The position numbers were made by a program, and so were the translations under genes. From Vanilla planifolia (Eukaryota > Streptophyta > Magnoliopsida > Asparagales > Orchidaceae), in the NCBI GenBank assembly GCA_023846275.1, contig CM043865.1:7180068-7244067 (forward strand): DNA of 64,000 bases, in the 5' to 3' direction. Of the stretch, positions 63,583-64,000 are shown piece by piece. Position 1 is the first letter of the stretch. Each line of letters opens with the position of its first letter. Under the pieces are notes generated by a model. The model had not been told where the DNA came from. It made no database searches and was given only the letters and a program-made list of their open reading frames with translations.

Positions 63583-64000
63583 TGTTACACATCCAAAACT
63601 ATTGTAACATGCTCAATCATTGATTTCTCATAAAATCTCATACAATGTTGCACTTAAAAGGTGCCTTTACAAACCATAATATCTCATATACTAACCAAGT
63701 TCTCTCCCTTAATGCCCAATATGAAACAATTCACTTTTATGTACTTTCAAGCCTTATGCTTCAATTACTCCTTGCTTAGTGATTCCTCGTCATTGCCTAG
63801 TATTCCCTTCTTATGTTTTTTTTAGCATTACGAGACTTTTGAAAAATAAAAATATTCTTTTATTTAATATTAAATGTAGATTTGCTTAACATAGCTGAAA
63901 ACAACCTATTAGATTATTTTAAATTTTTATATATTAAAAAATTATATTCGTTCTTTTTTTTGGTTAATAACATGAATTATGGGTCAAAAAATATGTTTTT
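63583..64000 (+). mobile_element. Possible start of a 3' LTR, running off the window
   Basis: TGTTACACATCC follows the purine-rich GATAAAAAAG (63568-63576). The DNA beyond it is C-rich and G-poor on the plus strand, like the putative giant LTR at 827-5166, whose end GGTGTAACA reads TGTTACACC in reverse. Suggestive only. Confidence 0.3.

Overview
This window reads as plant nuclear DNA, most likely from a flowering plant. It is very AT-rich. Gene islands are small, GC-richer and intron-containing, and they sit in a sea of decayed Ty1/copia and Ty3/gypsy retrotransposons, microsatellites, minisatellites and degenerate satellite-like arrays. The high third-position GC of the EF-2 copy would fit a monocot, but that is inference.

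Only two apparently intact protein genes can be supported. On the minus strand, 19302-20040 encodes a plant DUF1677 (cysteine-cluster) protein with an intron placed directly behind the start codon and a clear TATA box. On the plus strand, 27597-33481 encodes a six-exon, 336-residue leucine-rich-repeat protein of the SDS22/PPP1R7 family, a regulator of protein phosphatase 1. A third recognisable gene, elongation factor 2 (44329-46750, plus strand), is a pseudogene. It lacks its first exon and carries two stop codons, a 1-base deletion and an in-frame 18-base deletion, although 623 codons downstream of the lesions remain open.

Mobile DNA: 827-5166 is bounded by TG...CA termini and an exact 5-bp duplication, and looks like one giant solo LTR. 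A whole copia element with two LTRs, PBS and PPT lies at 21360-25873 (minus). A copia LTR plus PBS lies at 34336-34618. A second copia pol relic lies at 47400-49330 (minus), and a gypsy relic at 58690-62317 (plus) may have its 3' LTR starting near 63583. A decayed coiled-coil ORF of unknown origin occupies about 37867-38571 (minus).

The least explained structure is a satellite-like array at 57394-58350, repeated more loosely at 54763-55372 and 39540-40240. Its near-palindromic 15-bp box (ATCATAYARTAYGAT) occurs in pairs 22-23 bp apart, and the pairs recur every 57-75 bp over most of the array. Other tandem structures are a 49-bp minisatellite with two hairpins per unit (41189-41435), a compound 204-bp/~325-bp repeat (18145-19090), a 174-bp duplication beside the EF-2 pseudogene, and a two-part repeat found at both 12.6-13.2 kb and 59.8-60.4 kb. 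No rRNA, tRNA or CRISPR was found.
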